DNA from: Pseudomonadales bacterium
GTDB taxonomy: Bacteria; Pseudomonadota; Gammaproteobacteria; Pseudomonadales; Azotimanducaceae
Reading direction: 5' to 3'
Assembly: GCA_028281885.1 (NCBI GenBank)
Contig: JANQJA010000009.1
Span: 62,001 to 126,000 of the forward strand
DNA length: 64,000 nt
A program made the position numbers and the translations under genes. The first letter of the stretch is position 1. Each line of letters starts with the position of its first letter. Below are positions 63,208-64,000 of this stretch, one piece after another. Below the pieces are notes generated by a model. It ran no database searches, had not been told where the DNA came from, and saw only the letters and a list, made by a program, of their open reading frames with translations.

Positions 63208-64000
63208 GCCTTTCTGGGCGTGCAGTCGGTTCTCCGCCTGCAGGTAGATGACCGAGCGAGGATCCCGCACGAGCTCGGTTTCGATTTCGAAACCGTCATG
63301 GATTGGCATGTCGTGCATGATGCGGACGTCGGCATCGCCAATCAATGAACGACTGAGTTGGTAGGGCATCATTTTTTTCAGCTTCGCGTCGTTTTCTTCC
63401 TTGTGATCGGGATTGTTGAAGTACTGCATGTCAATCCAGGTGTCCGTGTAGACGAAGTCAGCACCATCGACCGCTTCACGCGGATCGGCGGTGTGGTAGC
63501 CGCGGCGATCAATGATGGCATCGACGTCGGCGTCCCGGCTTTCACCGTTATCATCGGCGGGTGGTGTGCCCAGGCGCAGGTCGATACCTAGCTTGTCGCA
63601 GATGATAGCCATTGAGTTGGAGACATTGTTCTGGATGCCGACGTAGGCGATGCTGGCGTTGGCAATGTCACCGTCGAAATGCTCCATCATCGTCAGCACA
63701 TCGGTCAGTGCCTGGCAGGGATGGAATTTTTCATCGCATCCGTTGATGACGGGCACCTGGCTGGCCCCCATGATCTTCTGCAGATCGCTGTGATGGAGTA
63801 GTCGGGCCATGATGCCGCTGACATTGCGCGACAGGTATTCGGTTTCGTGTTCGATGCCGGAAAGGACGAAGTTGGAAGTCGTCCAGTCGACATAGACGCC
63901 ATGGCCGCCAAGCTCGGTCATCGCGACTTCAAACGAGACTCGCGTTCGAGTACTGGTCTTCTGGAACAACATTGCCAGTGAGTGTGCGGCAAGCAGCGAC
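63163..64000 (-). CDS. Aspartate/ornithine-type carbamoyltransferase, incomplete
   Basis: The gene runs off the window edge; about 279 codons are visible, with SLLAAHSLAM just before the first internal Met. The carbamoyl phosphate motif FQKTSTRTR is intact, as is HPCQALTD. However, the amino-acid side differs from normal ornithine enzymes: the SMG loop is DTWIDMQYFNNP and the HCLP motif is MHDMPIH. It may be a carbamoyltransferase for another amine. It converges on glcF and overlaps it by 45 bases. Whether arginine genes flank it cannot be seen. Confidence 0.85.
   Translation of the reverse strand, partial: SLLAAHSLAMLFQKTSTRTRVSFEVAMTELGGHGVYVDWTTSNFVLSGIEHETEYLSRNVSGIMARLLHHSDLQKIMGASQVPVINGCDEKFHPCQALTDVLTMMEHFDGDIANASIAYVGIQNNVSNSMAIICDKLGIDLRLGTPPADDNGESRDADVDAIIDRRGYHTADPREAVDGADFVYTDTWIDMQYFNNPDHKEENDAKLKKMMPYQLSRSLIGDADVRIMHDMPIHDGFEIETELVRDPRSVIYLQAENRLHAQKGLLWWLFEQADLVGK

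Overview
The window reads as chromosomal DNA of a Gram-negative, probably marine, gammaproteobacterium. Support for this comes from envelope genes (outer-membrane barrels, an FtsX/LolD-type ABC system, ExbD, a TRAP transporter with a TatT lipoprotein), an ilvC/ilvY divergent pair, the glcDEF glycolate oxidase genes, a three-subunit pntAA-pntAB-pntB transhydrogenase and a RibBA with a degenerate second domain. Genes are tightly packed with many ATGA or TGATG overlaps. I see no rRNA, tRNA, CRISPR array, prophage or plasmid functions. The taxon below class level is inference.

Layout. 0-4.3 kb: minus-strand run metX > exported caspase-like protein with Sel1 repeats > autotransporter-type barrel, preceded at the window edge by 330 noncoding bases. 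4.3-9.5 kb: ilvC (strikingly plant-like) divergent from ilvY, then a CaiB/BaiF CoA-transferase and a crotonase-fold protein. 9.5-18 kb: a large zinc-ribbon membrane protein; a five-gene minus operon (LolA-like protein, two FtsX-type permeases, LolD-like ATPase, outer-membrane barrel); a DUF481 protein; then a 248-bp mobile repeat. 18-26 kb: a 55-residue membrane peptide, LysR and peroxiredoxin, an exported methyltransferase-like protein, zinc-ribbon/TerB-like and AraC proteins, the transhydrogenase operon and an SDR. 26-32 kb: an acyl-CoA carboxyltransferase subunit, a DsbD-family protein and a YyaL-type thioredoxin protein with a DsbD-like tail. 32-41 kb: a REP-associated tyrosine transposase, ExbD, a histidine phosphatase, a PlsC-type acyltransferase, the TatT-DctPQM operon and a GAF-GGDEF cyclase. 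40.5-48 kb: rhodanese > gamma-glutamyltransferase > aminotransferase, and a heterodimeric ABC exporter. 48-56 kb: GST > DUF1538 membrane protein > two PII-like proteins in one operon, an MBL-fold hydrolase, a GAF-HD-GYP protein and a peptide-type binding protein. 56-64 kb: second copy of the 248-bp repeat, the ribBA > SCP2-like > glutamine-synthetase-like operon, glcDEF, and an incomplete carbamoyltransferase.

Themes. Several clusters combine known families in ways whose job is not evident. The DUF1538-PII-PII operon looks like a channel or transporter with two dedicated cytosolic nucleotide sensors. The Lol-like operon could move lipid or lipoprotein from inner to outer membrane. The metX-linked exported caspase/autotransporter pair has no obvious precedent known to me. 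The two 248-bp elements both sit at CTAG sites that form the TAG stop codon of a neighbouring gene. Two proteins share a gap-free GAF sensor but carry opposite c-di-GMP activities. Functions are read from motifs only; no database search was possible.
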